Of a stretch of DNA of 64,000 nt, positions 7,482 to 16,457 are shown in pieces. Source of the DNA: Renibacterium sp043789415 (GTDB lineage: Bacteria; Actinomycetota; Actinomycetes; Actinomycetales; Micrococcaceae); the NCBI RefSeq assembly GCF_043789415.1, contig NZ_JBDLLW010000001.1:1302001-1366000 (forward strand). The letters are read 5' to 3'. Both the position numbers and the translations under genes were made by a program. The notes under the pieces are model-generated. The model did not search any database. It saw only the letters and a list, made by a program, of their open reading frames with translations, and was not told the DNA's origin. How positions within the stretch are numbered: position 1 is the stretch's first letter; every line of letters begins with the position of its first letter.

Positions 7482-8426
7482 GTGAGCGAATCAACGGCCG
7501 AGCAGCCCTCAAAAGTCTCAGATATCTTCGATCCCAGCCGCTGGCGCACAGTGACAGGTTTTGAGGATTTTCAGGATCTCACCTACCACCGCCAGCATGA
7601 GAACGGGGTGGATCTGCCGACCGTGCGGATAGCCTTCAACCGGCCCGAAGTCCGCAATGCCTTTCGCCCCGGCACCGTGGATGAGCTGTACCGGGCGCTG
7701 GACCACGCCCGGATGACCCCGGAAGTGGCCACCGTGCTGCTGACCGGAAACGGCCCCAGCGCCAAGGATGGCGGGCACTCCTTCTGCTCCGGCGGGGATC
7801 AGCGGATCCGTGGCCGAGACGGCTACCGCTACGCCGAGGGCGAGACCCGCGAGACCATCGATCCAGCCAGGGCAGGGCGCCTGCACATTCTGGAGGTCCA
7901 GCGTTTGATCCGCACCATGCCGAAGGTGGTGATCGCCGTCGTCAATGGCTGGGCGGCTGGCGGTGGCCATTCACTGCATGTGGTCTCGGACCTGACTTTG
8001 GCTTCAAAACAGCACGGCAAGTTCAAGCAGACCGATGCCACCGTGGGATCTTTTGACGCCGGCTACGGCTCGGCACTGCTGGCACGGCAGATCGGCCAGA
8101 AGCGCGCCCGGGAGATTTTCTTCCTAGCCCGGGAGTACTCCGCCGACGAAATGGTGCAACTGGGAGCGGTCAACGAAGCCGTTGACCACGAAAAGCTTGA
8201 AGAGGTGGCTCTCGAATACGCCGCGGATATCGCCCGGCAATCTCCGCAGGCGATCCGGATGCTGAAATTCGCCTTCAATCTCGCCGACGATGGCCTGGCC
8301 GGGCAGCAGGTCTTCGCCGGAGAAGCCACCAGGCTGGCCTATATGACCGATGAAGCAGTGGAAGGCCGTGACGCTTTCCTGGAGAAACGGGCTCCCGACT
8401 GGTCAGCATTCCCCTATTACTTCTAG
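7482..8426 (+). CDS. menB: 1,4-dihydroxy-2-naphthoyl-CoA synthase
   Basis: MenB closes the second ring of the menaquinone head group from O-succinylbenzoyl-CoA. The 314-residue crotonase-fold protein has the MenB-specific sequence FCSGGDQRIRGRDGY (active-site loop) and VNGWAAGGGHSLHVVSDLTLA, plus TDATVGSFDAGYGSALLARQ with the catalytic Asp. The length fits actinobacterial MenB. The start is GTG; TAGAAT (7470-7475) lies 6 nt upstream and there is no Shine-Dalgarno sequence, so the message is probably leaderless. It is first in menB-menE-menA, with 10 bp to menE. Confidence 0.95.
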   Translation: MSESTAEQPSKVSDIFDPSRWRTVTGFEDFQDLTYHRQHENGVDLPTVRIAFNRPEVRNAFRPGTVDELYRALDHARMTPEVATVLLTGNGPSAKDGGHSFCSGGDQRIRGRDGYRYAEGETRETIDPARAGRLHILEVQRLIRTMPKVVIAVVNGWAAGGGHSLHVVSDLTLASKQHGKFKQTDATVGSFDAGYGSALLARQIGQKRAREIFFLAREYSADEMVQLGAVNEAVDHEKLEEVALEYAADIARQSPQAIRMLKFAFNLADDGLAGQQVFAGEATRLAYMTDEAVEGRDAFLEKRAPDWSAFPYYF

Positions 8427-8436
8427 GTCGCGGCGC

Positions 8437-9540
8437 ATGCAGATCAAGGAAATTCTGACCGCGCTCTCGGCCGCACTGGCTGGTGAGGGGCCGGCGGTTT
8501 GCTTCGACGCTGAAGGAGCACGGCTCCTCGAAGCACCCGAGGGCATCGCCGTGGTGATCGGCACCTCCGGTTCCACCGGCACCCCCAAGCGGGTGATGCT
8601 GGGCGGCGAGGCTCTGGCAGCCTCCTCCTTCGGCACGGCCTTGAAGCTACAGGGGGAAGGGCAATGGCTGCTCGCCCTGCCGTTGCACTATGTAGCGGGG
8701 GTTCAGGTACTTGTCCGGTCGCTCTTCGCCGGGACCTACCCGGAGATCATGGCGGGTGGATTCAGCCCGGGGGCCTTCATCACGGCGGCAGCGAGCATGA
8801 CCGATCCGATCCGCTACACCTCCTTGGTGCCGACTCAATTGAGCCGCCTGTTGGAGGTACCGGAGGCTTTGCCTGCTTTACGCCGATTCAACGCCATCTT
8901 GCTAGGCGGCGCACCGGCGTCCCCAGATTTACTGCAGCTCTCCCGGGAATCCGGCGTCTCGGTGGTCACCACCTATGGCAGCGCGGAGACTTGTGGCGGT
9001 TGCGTTTATGACGGCGAAGCTCTCGACGGCGTCGAGATTGCGCTCCGGGAGGATTCCGAGGGGCGGCAGGTCATCTGGTTGGGCGGCCCCACGATCGCCG
9101 CTGGTTACCTGGGCGATCCGGAACGAAGTGCCGAGGTCTTCCAGACCGTCCAGGGCCTGCCCTGGTACCGGACATCGGATCTCGGTGAGTTCGATGCCGA
9201 GGGCCGGCTACGCATCCTAGGGCGAGTCGACGATGTGCTGATCACCGGTGGCCTCAAAGTATCGGCCGAGCTGGTGGCAGCCGAACTGCGCAGCATCCCG
9301 GGAGTGCGCGAAGCTTTCGTCACGGGCCTGGACGACCCTGACTGGGGGCAGAAGATCGTCGCGGCGATATCCGGCGAAACCGAGGAGACGGCACTGCGTC
9401 AAGCCGCAGCCGAGCTCTTGGAACCGCATGCTCTGCCGAAGACTTTCCTGCTCCTCCACGAGCTGCCGTTGCTCCCTCAAGGCAAAGTGGACCGGCAACG
9501 ACTGATCGAACTCTTACGCCTGAAAGATCGGGGAGAATAG
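8437..9540 (+). CDS. menE: O-succinylbenzoate-CoA ligase
   Basis: MenE activates o-succinylbenzoate with ATP and CoA, the step just before MenB. This is a short (367-residue) ANL-superfamily enzyme with the ATP-binding loop GTSGSTGTPKRVML, ALPLHYVAGVQVL, TYGSAETCGGC, YRTSDLGE and the hinge GRVDDVLITGGLKV, ending with a C-terminal lysine region PQGKVDRQRL. The N-terminal domain is compact, as in other actinobacterial MenE. The ATG at 8437 is 10 bp after the menB stop; an earlier in-frame ATG at 8350 would lie inside menB and adds residues without similarity. Confidence 0.92.
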   Translation: MQIKEILTALSAALAGEGPAVCFDAEGARLLEAPEGIAVVIGTSGSTGTPKRVMLGGEALAASSFGTALKLQGEGQWLLALPLHYVAGVQVLVRSLFAGTYPEIMAGGFSPGAFITAAASMTDPIRYTSLVPTQLSRLLEVPEALPALRRFNAILLGGAPASPDLLQLSRESGVSVVTTYGSAETCGGCVYDGEALDGVEIALREDSEGRQVIWLGGPTIAAGYLGDPERSAEVFQTVQGLPWYRTSDLGEFDAEGRLRILGRVDDVLITGGLKVSAELVAAELRSIPGVREAFVTGLDDPDWGQKIVAAISGETEETALRQAAAELLEPHALPKTFLLLHELPLLPQGKVDRQRLIELLRLKDRGE

Positions 9541-9544
9541 AAGG

Positions 9545-10426
9545 ATGGCAAATGCAGCACAGTGGGTGGAGGGCGCTCGATTACGCACCCTTCCAATGGC
9601 TATCGCCCCGATCATCGTCGGTTCAGCAGCGGCTTTCGAGTTGGGCGCTTTCAAGTGGCTGAATGCCCTGCTGGCCGCTGTGGTCGCGCTCTTCCTGCAA
9701 ATCGGGGTGAACTATGCCAATGACTATTCAGACGGCATCCGCGGCACGGACGACGTCCGGGTAGGGCCGCTTCGACTGGTCGGTTCGGGGGCTGCTAGTC
9801 CCCAGCAGGTGAAGTTCGCGGCTTTCGGTACCTTCGCGGTCGCCATGCTCGCCGGGCTGGTCCTGGTGGTCATCTCGCAGTCCTGGTGGTTCCTGCTCAT
9901 CGGGGTGGCCTGCGTGCTCGCTGCCTGGGGCTATACAGGCGGTAAGAATCCCTACGGCTATCTGGGGCTCGGAGATCTTTTCGTCTTCGTGTTCTTCGGG
10001 CTGGTGGCCACTTTGGGCACCACTTACACTCAGGCTGGACGGCTGAGTGTACCCGCGCTGCTCGGCGCGATCAGCACCGGATTGATCGCGGTGGCGCTGT
10101 TGATGGCGAATAATGTCAGAGATATCCCGACCGATTCCGAGGTGGGGAAGCGGACGCTCGCGGTGCGATTGGGCGATCGGAATGCCAGGCTGAGCTATGT
10201 GCTGCTGTTAGGCATCGCGATCGTGCTGCCATTGCTGCTCGTGCTGGAGAAACCCTGGGTGCTGATGGTGCTGCTGCTGATCCCGGCAACGCTAATGCCG
10301 AGCTGGATCATGCTCTCAGGTAAGTCGCGGAAGGCCTTGATCCCGGTGCTGCGGCAGACCGGGCTGATCAACCTGGGTTTCAGTGTGCTGTACGCGGCGG
10401 CGCTGGTGCTTTCGAAGGCCTTCTGA
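9545..10426 (+). CDS. menA: 1,4-dihydroxy-2-naphthoate polyprenyltransferase
   Basis: MenA attaches the polyprenyl tail to 1,4-dihydroxy-2-naphthoate in the membrane, giving demethylmenaquinone. It is a UbiA-family protein of 293 residues with about eight or nine helices. The two Asp-rich Mg/diphosphate motifs are visible as NYANDYSDGIRGTD and NNVRDIPTDSEVGKRTLA. It begins 4 bp after menE and completes the menBEA unit. The 3' end nearly abuts the convergent DUF4229 gene (2-bp gap). Confidence 0.94.
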   Translation: MANAAQWVEGARLRTLPMAIAPIIVGSAAAFELGAFKWLNALLAAVVALFLQIGVNYANDYSDGIRGTDDVRVGPLRLVGSGAASPQQVKFAAFGTFAVAMLAGLVLVVISQSWWFLLIGVACVLAAWGYTGGKNPYGYLGLGDLFVFVFFGLVATLGTTYTQAGRLSVPALLGAISTGLIAVALLMANNVRDIPTDSEVGKRTLAVRLGDRNARLSYVLLLGIAIVLPLLLVLEKPWVLMVLLLIPATLMPSWIMLSGKSRKALIPVLRQTGLINLGFSVLYAAALVLSKAF

Positions 10427-10428
10427 GC

Positions 10429-10785
10429 TTAGATCCGCCGCGAACCGTCGATGTTCTCGGGGAGTTGAGCAGCCTGGCCGGTTTTAGCCGGTTTGCGGTC
10501 CACGTCGATCTCCAGATCGGGATGCTCCTCGAGCAGGGAATCCTCAATCGCATCGTCGCTCATGGGTTTACTGGCCCGGGCACGGCGGGCTTCGGGCGAG
10601 ACCATGGTGCGAATCGAATCCGCTGCGGCATTGCGCTGCGGTCGGAAGAACAGATAGGCGACGCAAAAAGCCATCAGGGTCGCCGCAATCGCGGAAAAAA
10701 TGATTCCCAACCCCAGGAGCATGAAAATCACGAAGAGCGGGATCAGGATTCCCGCTCTGATCAGAAAGTACTTCAGAAACGCCAC
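10429..10785 (-). CDS. DUF4229 domain-containing membrane protein
   Basis: A 118-residue protein with two helices (LIRAGILIPLFVIFMLLGLG and IIFSAIAATLMAFCVAYLFF) and an acidic, charged cytoplasmic tail (SDDAIEDSLLEEHPDLEIDVDRK). This architecture matches DUF4229, a family of unknown function often found next to menA and the ccs genes in Micrococcaceae. It runs opposite to menA. No catalytic motif is visible. Confidence 0.75.
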   Translation of the reverse strand: MAFLKYFLIRAGILIPLFVIFMLLGLGIIFSAIAATLMAFCVAYLFFRPQRNAAADSIRTMVSPEARRARASKPMSDDAIEDSLLEEHPDLEIDVDRKPAKTGQAAQLPENIDGSRRI

Positions 10786-10877
10786 GCCTCTAGTTTACGC
10801 TTACTTCCTGTCGCTTCCTTGTGGACGGTGTGTGGTCGCCCGTCAAGGTCTTCGCAGAGCTCCGGATAGAATGAACC

Positions 10878-11225
10878 ATGCTCCGTTTACTGCCGTTCAT
10901 CATTCTTCTCGGTCTTGAGATCTATGCGTTGATCGATTGCCTGCGCAGCGATGAGCAGCACATTCGCAATCTCCCCAAAGTCGGCTGGGCCTTACTGATC
11001 GTCTTCATTCCGCTGATCGGGCTCGTTCTGTGGTTCACTCTGGGGCGGCCGCGCTATCAGGCCGAGCCCCCGGTGCGCAAAGCTCCGATGGCTCCGGATG
11101 ACGACCCTGATTTCCTGCGAAATCTCGACATTGCGCGGCGACAGAAAACCGAAGAAGAGCGGCTCCGGCTGCTTCGGGCCGAGCTCGAGGAACGAGAGCG
11201 CAAGCTCCGCGACCAGGAGAGCTAG
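10878..11225 (+). CDS. PLDc_N domain small membrane protein
   Basis: A 115-residue protein with two helices, PFIILLGLEIYALIDCL and GWALLIVFIPLIGLVLWFTLG, separated by a short charged loop. This is the N-terminal membrane module seen in cardiolipin synthases but here without the HKD catalytic domain. It ends in a charged coiled-coil-like tail (KTEEERLRLLRAELEERERK). TAGAAT (10867-10872) lies 5 nt before the ATG, so it is probably leaderless. Its function is unknown; a scaffold role is possible. Confidence 0.75.
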   Translation: MLRLLPFIILLGLEIYALIDCLRSDEQHIRNLPKVGWALLIVFIPLIGLVLWFTLGRPRYQAEPPVRKAPMAPDDDPDFLRNLDIARRQKTEEERLRLLRAELEERERKLRDQES

Positions 11226-11301
11226 CTCTGCTGCAAGCCGCACCCCTTCTGAACGCGGCTTCCCGACGTCGTTATTATCCGGAGTCGTGAGTGGTTTCGT
11301 G

Positions 11302-11416
11302 GGTGGGGCCCCGCGTCCGAGGGACCCGGACTGAGCCTGCGAAGTCTGGAGGCGTGGGTGGGGCCCCGCGTCCGAGGGACCCGACGCGAAGTATGAGCGT
11401 TGGGAGGACGTGGGGA
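11302..11416. repeat. Two tandem copies of a GC-rich GGGACCC-type repeat
   Basis: Two units each start GGTGGGGCCCCGCGTCCGAG (11302 and 11355) and continue with GGGACCCG; the first then has CTGAGCCTGCGAAG. The second unit ends GACGTGGGGAC directly against the ccsB stop codon (11417-11419). Related units fill 21777-22122, where the last also ends GTGGGGAC beside a stop codon. Pairing within the CCCGAGCT...AAGCTTGGG part can form a hairpin, so these may serve as terminators. The 76 bases before 11302 show nothing recognisable. Confidence 0.65.
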
Positions 11417-12511
11417 CTAGCTCGGTGAAACCCCGCCGTAGGAGTGCAGGCCAGTGAAGAAGATATTGACAGCGGTGAAGTTGAAGACGATGCAGGCGTA
11501 GCCCACGATCGACAGCCAAGCCGCACGGGTACCGGTCCAGCCACGAGTCGCCCTGGCGTGCAGATAACCGGCGAAGACCACCCAGATCACGAAGGTCCAA
11601 ACCTCCTTGGTGTCCCAGCCCCAGTAGCGGCCCCAGGCCTTCTCCGCCCACATCGCTCCGAAGATCAGGGTGAGGGTCCAGCCGACGAAGGCAATCGCAT
11701 TGAGCCGGTAGGAGAGGTTCTCCAGGCTCAGCGCTGATGGCGCCAAGCGCATGAAGGGCAGCCGGTCCTGCAAACCGGCCTCCAGCTTTGCCTCCCTGCG
11801 CGATTGGATGAGTTGCAGCACGCTCATCGCGAAGGTCAGGGTGAACAGCGAGGCGGAGAGCACCGCGATGGAGACGTGGATGACCAACCAGTAGCTCTGC
11901 AGAGCGGGCACCAGATGACCCACCGGTACCCAGAAGGCGCTGGAAGCGGCGAAGAGCATCACCAGCACCAGGCCGATCACGAAGGTGCCGAGGAAGCGCA
12001 GGTCACGCCGGGTCAGCACGATCAGGAACACCGCGGCTACCAGGAAGCCGCCGGTGGTGCAGAACTCGTACATATTGCCCCAGGGCACCCGACCAGCTGC
12101 CAGGCCGCGCAGCACCACGCCGGTGCCGCAGAGCAGGGTGGCAAGAATCGTGACGGCGACGGCGGCCCTAGCGGCCGGGCGGCGTTCGCTGCCACCGTAT
12201 TTCATCGACTCATCGGCCAGCAAAGGTGAGCTCTTCCCAGAGTGACTGCTTGGCCGCTCGGCGAGATCCAGGGTGGTGCCGTTAGCTGACTCCGCGTTCA
12301 CCGCTGCCGATTGACGTTTGACGACGGGCTGACTTAGCTGAGCGGCTTTGACCAGCTGGGCTTCACGCGACTGAGCCTCGATGGCCCGGGTCGTCCGGCT
12401 GGAAACCACTAGATCCCAGGTGAAGGCGCAGAAGGCCACCGCATAGGTCACCCCGGCTAGCAGGATGAAGAGCGCGCTGTACTCGCCTAGCTGTTCATTG
12501 ATCTCGGGCAT
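11417..12511 (-). CDS. ccsB: Cytochrome c biogenesis protein CcsB (ResC)
   Basis: CcsB/ResC is the haem-handling half of the system II cytochrome c synthase and works with ResB to carry haem across the membrane and attach it to apocytochromes. This 364-residue protein has about eight helices and the diagnostic periplasmic WGRYWGWDTKEVW tryptophan-rich motif (about residue 300). An N-terminal helix is followed by a poorly conserved cytoplasmic linker (about residues 45-110). It is last in the resA-ccdA-resB-ccsB operon; its ATG overlaps the resB stop by one base. Confidence 0.93.
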   Translation of the reverse strand: MPEINEQLGEYSALFILLAGVTYAVAFCAFTWDLVVSSRTTRAIEAQSREAQLVKAAQLSQPVVKRQSAAVNAESANGTTLDLAERPSSHSGKSSPLLADESMKYGGSERRPAARAAVAVTILATLLCGTGVVLRGLAAGRVPWGNMYEFCTTGGFLVAAVFLIVLTRRDLRFLGTFVIGLVLVMLFAASSAFWVPVGHLVPALQSYWLVIHVSIAVLSASLFTLTFAMSVLQLIQSRREAKLEAGLQDRLPFMRLAPSALSLENLSYRLNAIAFVGWTLTLIFGAMWAEKAWGRYWGWDTKEVWTFVIWVVFAGYLHARATRGWTGTRAAWLSIVGYACIVFNFTAVNIFFTGLHSYGGVSPS

Positions 12512-14184
12512 TAGCTTTCCTTCGCTTTCGAATCCGGCTCCGGCTCCGTTGAATCGTTCTTCTGATTCTCCGCCAGTGCCCAGACTTTAGCCAGTTGGGA
12601 CCGTAAGAGGGCGGCTTCGCGTACCAATCGGTAGTCCTCGCCGCGGGCCAGTAGGCCGTATTCGACCATCACCCGGCCGTCGGGGTGCTCCCCCGCCCGC
12701 ACCCAGACCCTGCGGCGGGAGAGGAAGAGCGAGCCGATCAGTCCGAGCAGCGCGGTGGCCGCGAAAACCAGCACATAGACCTGGGCCGGGTTGTGCCGGA
12801 TCTCCAGGCCCGCATAGCGGGTGATGTTGTCGAAGGTGATTGAGCCCTTGCCGTCCGGGAGCTGATAGGTCTGACCACCGAGCAGGGTAATGGCCCCGGA
12901 GGGAAGCTTCCGATCATTGAGCGCGGTGAGCTTGGAGGCGTCAAGGTTGAAGACATTCTGCGGAACACCTTTATCGAGCCCGAGATCACCAAAATAAGAG
13001 TTGAGAATCACCTCTGGGCGGCCTAGATCAGGATCGATGCTGATATCCAGTCCCTCAGCGTTCTTGGCCGCGGTCGGCAAGAACGTACCGACAAAACTCA
13101 ATTGATCAGGTTTGGCATCGGGCACCTTGATCACCAGTCCAGAGCTGTAGGTGGGGTCCGGGACTCCGCCAATCACCCAGTCGGAAAAAGCGACCTTGCC
13201 GTTCCCGTCCTTAATGGTGAAATGCGGGGCGTAGCCATTGCCCAGCAGGTAGACATCGGTGCCGCCGATACTCAGCGGCTCATTGACCTTGAGTTCCTTC
13301 TGCACGGCTGGGGCATCCGGTGATTCCTTGACCGTCATCTTGGCGCTGAAATCGAGCGGCTGCACTTTTTTGGCGTTGGCGTTCCGGTCGAAGACGATAT
13401 TGAACTGATCCAGCTTGATCGAATAGGGCTGCAACCAGTCCGAGTTGAAATTCGTGCCCGGGCTGAAGGAGTCGTAGCCGATCAGGGTGTTGACGAAGCT
13501 GTCCCCGGTAACCAGCACGCGCTGCCCGGAGTATCCGAAGAGCCCTCCGATGGCGACGGCCACCAGCACCCCGATCAGCGAGAGGTGGAAGAGCAAATTG
13601 CCGACTTCCTTGAGGAAGCCACGCTCAGCGCCCACGCTCGGTCGGTCGCTGTCGGCTCTCACCTCAACCCGATAGCCCCGGCGCTTGAGCACCGCTGCGG
13701 CGTCCCGAATGGCTTGCTCGGCACTCAGGGACTGCACTGCGGGAACCTGTAAAGTGCCGTATTCAGCGAGCTTCGAAAGCCTGCGCGGGGTGCGCGGCGG
13801 AGCCGAGCGCATCGCTTTGTAATGCTGTCTGGCACGCGGCAGCACGCAGCCGATCAGCGAGATGAAGAGCAGCACATAAATCGCCGAGAACCATGGCGAG
13901 GAGAAGACGTCGAAGAGCTTTAACCAGTCCATCACCGGGCCGGTGACCGGATTGTCCTTGATGTACTGAGTGACCGCTGCGGGGTTCTGGATGCGCTGCG
14001 GAAAGGTGGACCCGGGGACCGCGGCGACTGCCAGCAGCAGCAGCAGGAACAGCGCGGTGCGCATTGAGATCAGCTGCGTCCAAGCCCAGCGCAGCATGCC
14101 CCAGAAACCCAATCGGGGCAGCACGGGCTCCGATGTTTCGGCTTGCCGCTGCTTTTTCTTTTCGCTCATTGCTCTCTCAGTCAT
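12511..14184 (-). CDS. resB: Cytochrome c biogenesis protein ResB
   Basis: ResB (Ccs1) is the partner of CcsB in system II cytochrome c maturation. The 557-residue protein has N-terminal helices (MRTALFLLLLLAVAAVPGST, SPWFSAIYVLLFISLIGCVL, LLFHLSLIGVLVAVAIGGLF), a large extracytoplasmic domain and a final helix (QVYVLVFAATALLGLIGSLF) before a charged tail. TFPQR after the first helix is typical. The ATG at 14184 has TGAGGAA 6 nt upstream and lies 10 nt after the ccdA stop; the next ATG at 14169 is less likely. Confidence 0.92.
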   Translation of the reverse strand: MTERAMSEKKKQRQAETSEPVLPRLGFWGMLRWAWTQLISMRTALFLLLLLAVAAVPGSTFPQRIQNPAAVTQYIKDNPVTGPVMDWLKLFDVFSSPWFSAIYVLLFISLIGCVLPRARQHYKAMRSAPPRTPRRLSKLAEYGTLQVPAVQSLSAEQAIRDAAAVLKRRGYRVEVRADSDRPSVGAERGFLKEVGNLLFHLSLIGVLVAVAIGGLFGYSGQRVLVTGDSFVNTLIGYDSFSPGTNFNSDWLQPYSIKLDQFNIVFDRNANAKKVQPLDFSAKMTVKESPDAPAVQKELKVNEPLSIGGTDVYLLGNGYAPHFTIKDGNGKVAFSDWVIGGVPDPTYSSGLVIKVPDAKPDQLSFVGTFLPTAAKNAEGLDISIDPDLGRPEVILNSYFGDLGLDKGVPQNVFNLDASKLTALNDRKLPSGAITLLGGQTYQLPDGKGSITFDNITRYAGLEIRHNPAQVYVLVFAATALLGLIGSLFLSRRRVWVRAGEHPDGRVMVEYGLLARGEDYRLVREAALLRSQLAKVWALAENQKNDSTEPEPDSKAKES

Positions 14185-14194
14185 CGGCCGTTCC

Positions 14195-14947
14195 TCAAAT
14201 CGGCAACTCCACGGCAAAGATCCAACCTTGCAGAGTGCTGATCAGATAATTCCATACCCCGGTCACCATCAGCAGACCGAGCACGATCAGCAGACCGCCA
14301 CCGATCCGCTGCAGGGCGAGTTTGTGCCGCTTGAAGAAACCCAGCGCGCCCATACCGCGGCGAAAGCCCAGCGCGATCAGCAGAAAAGGCAAGCCGAGCC
14401 CCAGGCAATAGACGAAGGTTAGCAGCGCACCCTTAGCGGCGTCTGTGCCTCCGGAGAAGGAGAGCAACTGCACAGCGCTCAGCGTCGGGCCGATGCAGGG
14501 CACCCAACCCAAACCGAAGGTCACGCCGAGGATGGGAGCTCCCCAGAGTCCCGCCGGGGGTTTGCCATGAATCTTGGCCTCGCCTTGCAGGAAGGAGAAG
14601 CCGCCGAGGAAAACGATGCCGAGAACGATCACCACAATGCCCATCAGCTGGGTGATCCAGGAGGCGTTGATCGATAACCAAGCACCGAGTCCGCCCACCG
14701 CAGCCCCGAGCAGCACGAAGATCACCGTGAAACCGAGTACGAAGAGCGAGATGCCCAGCACCATCCGGCCACGGCGTTGCTTAGCTAGATCGACTCCGGT
14801 GAGCCCAGTGACATAGCCCAGGTAACCGGGCACCAAAGGGAGCACGCAGGGCGAGAGGAAAGACACCAGTCCGGCGAGCAGAGCCACCGGGAGGGCAAGC
14901 AAGAGCGAGCCATTCTGCACCGCCTCGGCGAAGGGGTTGTTCAACAC
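14195..14947 (-). CDS. ccdA: Cytochrome c biogenesis protein CcdA (DsbD-type thiol transporter)
   Basis: CcdA passes reducing equivalents across the membrane to ResA so that apocytochrome thiols stay reduced. It has six helices with the two active Cys in SFLSPCVLPLVPGYLGYVTG and GLGWVPCIGPTLSAVQLL. The start is uncertain: a GTG at 14947 (LNNPFAEAV) just after the resA stop is chosen, giving 250 residues; an ATG at 15010 would overlap resA by 50 nt with an unlikely basic extension. It is second in the resA-ccdA-resB-ccsB operon. Confidence 0.9.
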   Translation of the reverse strand: MLNNPFAEAVQNGSLLLALPVALLAGLVSFLSPCVLPLVPGYLGYVTGLTGVDLAKQRRGRMVLGISLFVLGFTVIFVLLGAAVGGLGAWLSINASWITQLMGIVVIVLGIVFLGGFSFLQGEAKIHGKPPAGLWGAPILGVTFGLGWVPCIGPTLSAVQLLSFSGGTDAAKGALLTFVYCLGLGLPFLLIALGFRRGMGALGFFKRHKLALQRIGGGLLIVLGLLMVTGVWNYLISTLQGWIFAVELPI

Positions 14948-14960
14948 TTTCTCAAGCTGT

Positions 14961-15590
14961 TCACTTCTGAGCCGAGTTCCCCTCGGCCGTTTTCCCTTCG
15001 GCCAGCGCACTGCTGATCAGCGCTTTGAGCGTGGATTTATCGGCCACCCCGAGAATCCGTGCGGCCACCCGGCCCTCTTTGTCCAGCACCAAGGTGGTGG
15101 GAACAGCCGAGGGCGGTACGAAGCTGGAGACCGCGAGCAGCACTGCGCCGTCTTTATCTTTGAAGCTCGGGTAAGTGGTCTTGAAGGTGCGCGCGAAGGC
15201 ATCCGCATTGGCGACGTCGTCCCGCACGTTGACCCCATAGAACAAGGCGCCCTGAGGGGTGAATTCCTGATTGAGGGCCTCTAGATCGGGCGCCTCCAAG
15301 CGGCAGGGAGCACAGGCCGCGTACCAGAAATTCAGCACCGTGACCTTGCCTTTGAAGGTCTTGGCGTCCACGTTCTGCCCGTTCAGCAGGGCGCCGGCAA
15401 ACTGGACGGTACCACCCCGCTGATCGACGGCGTACTCAGTCACCGAACCGTCGCCGGCGATATAGTTCTTACCGTCCCCCGCCTTGGCCTGATCAGCCAG
15501 CGGGTCGGAAGCCGCGCAACCGCTCAAGGCGAGCGCAGCACTCGCAATGATGGCTGCGCTTGCGCCGAAGAGCGCACGTCGATCTAGCAT
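14961..15590 (-). CDS. resA: TlpA/ResA-type membrane-anchored thioredoxin (lipoprotein)
   Basis: An extracytoplasmic thiol-disulfide oxidoreductase that reduces the CXXCH Cys pair of apocytochrome c before haem attachment. The signal peptide ends with the lipobox LSGC (Cys about residue 25). The thioredoxin fold follows, with the active site WYAACAPCRLEAP and the cis-Pro region SAVPTTLVLD. The 209-residue length is normal. It is first in the cytochrome c maturation operon. Confidence 0.9.
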   Translation of the reverse strand: MLDRRALFGASAAIIASAALALSGCAASDPLADQAKAGDGKNYIAGDGSVTEYAVDQRGGTVQFAGALLNGQNVDAKTFKGKVTVLNFWYAACAPCRLEAPDLEALNQEFTPQGALFYGVNVRDDVANADAFARTFKTTYPSFKDKDGAVLLAVSSFVPPSAVPTTLVLDKEGRVAARILGVADKSTLKALISSALAEGKTAEGNSAQK

Positions 15591-15667
15591 CTGTTCTGCT
15601 CACCCACACTTCTACAGATTGTCGAAATTCAATTGTCGCGCATTACTCTGCCGGTCTCAAGCCGTCG

Positions 15668-16330
15668 CTAAGCGCCAGGAGTGGCGGCGGCGCCGGGCAG
15701 CAGCGCGGCCGCCGGTTCGCTGTAGCGCACTCCCCGCACGTGAGCGCCATCAAAATCGATGGCGGTAATGGAAGCCAGGGAGCACTCCCGCTTCCGTGGA
15801 TCGTGGAAAAGACGACGGCCCTGCAAGCTCAGATGCGTCACCCAGATCGGCAGTTGATGACTCACTAAAATCGCCTGAGCCCCGTCGCCGCCCCGTTCAA
15901 CGGCGGTTTGCCGAGCCGTTTCAATGGCCCCTCGCATCCGTAGCAGCTGAGCTTCGTAGGGCTCGCCCCAGCTGGGCCGCAGCGGGTTCCAGAGGTATTT
16001 CCAGTACCGCGGCTTGACCAATTCGGTAGCATTGACCCTGGCTCCTTCGAAGTGGTTCCCCGCCTCAATCAGCCGCTCATCGGTTTCCAGTGCGAGCCCC
16101 AGAGCGCTGGCACTGGGTTGCGCGGTTTCCTGTGCTCTGGTGAGCGGAGAAGCGGCAAGATAGCTGAACACAGCGCCGTCCTCCGCCAGAGCACGGAAGT
16201 ACTCAGCCACCAGAAAGGCCATCGACACCCCTCGATCAGAGAGGTGAAATTCGGGCAGCCGACCGTAAAGCACCTGATCGGGGTTGAAGACCTCACCGTG
16301 ACGAAGCAGGTGAACGGTAGCTTGGGCCAT
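15668..16330 (-). CDS. Histidine phosphatase family protein
   Basis: A 220-residue phosphoglycerate-mutase-like phosphatase. The catalytic RHG motif is in HLLRHGEVFNP (residues 8-18), with ASPLTRAQETAQP supplying the second Arg and LVSHQLPIWV the second His. Substrates of this family range from sugar phosphates to nucleotides, and this one is not identifiable. Its place next to the resA operon is common in Micrococcaceae. The C-terminal tail (EPAAALLPGAAATPGA) is low complexity. Confidence 0.88.
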   Translation of the reverse strand: MAQATVHLLRHGEVFNPDQVLYGRLPEFHLSDRGVSMAFLVAEYFRALAEDGAVFSYLAASPLTRAQETAQPSASALGLALETDERLIEAGNHFEGARVNATELVKPRYWKYLWNPLRPSWGEPYEAQLLRMRGAIETARQTAVERGGDGAQAILVSHQLPIWVTHLSLQGRRLFHDPRKRECSLASITAIDFDGAHVRGVRYSEPAAALLPGAAATPGA

Positions 16331-16457
16331 CCACCTATTCTCTCAAACGAGATTAAGAAAGGTTAATCAGTCCTGGAATAAACCATACGTTTGCATGATT
16401 CTTAATCGTGAACGGGCCTTCCCGTCACCCTTGTCGAACAAATACTTAGGAGTCACC

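Noticed and set aside
8350..8436. Longer menE starting inside menB
   Set aside because: The extra 29 residues show no similarity to MenE and overlap menB; the ATG at 8437 fits the family's N-terminus.
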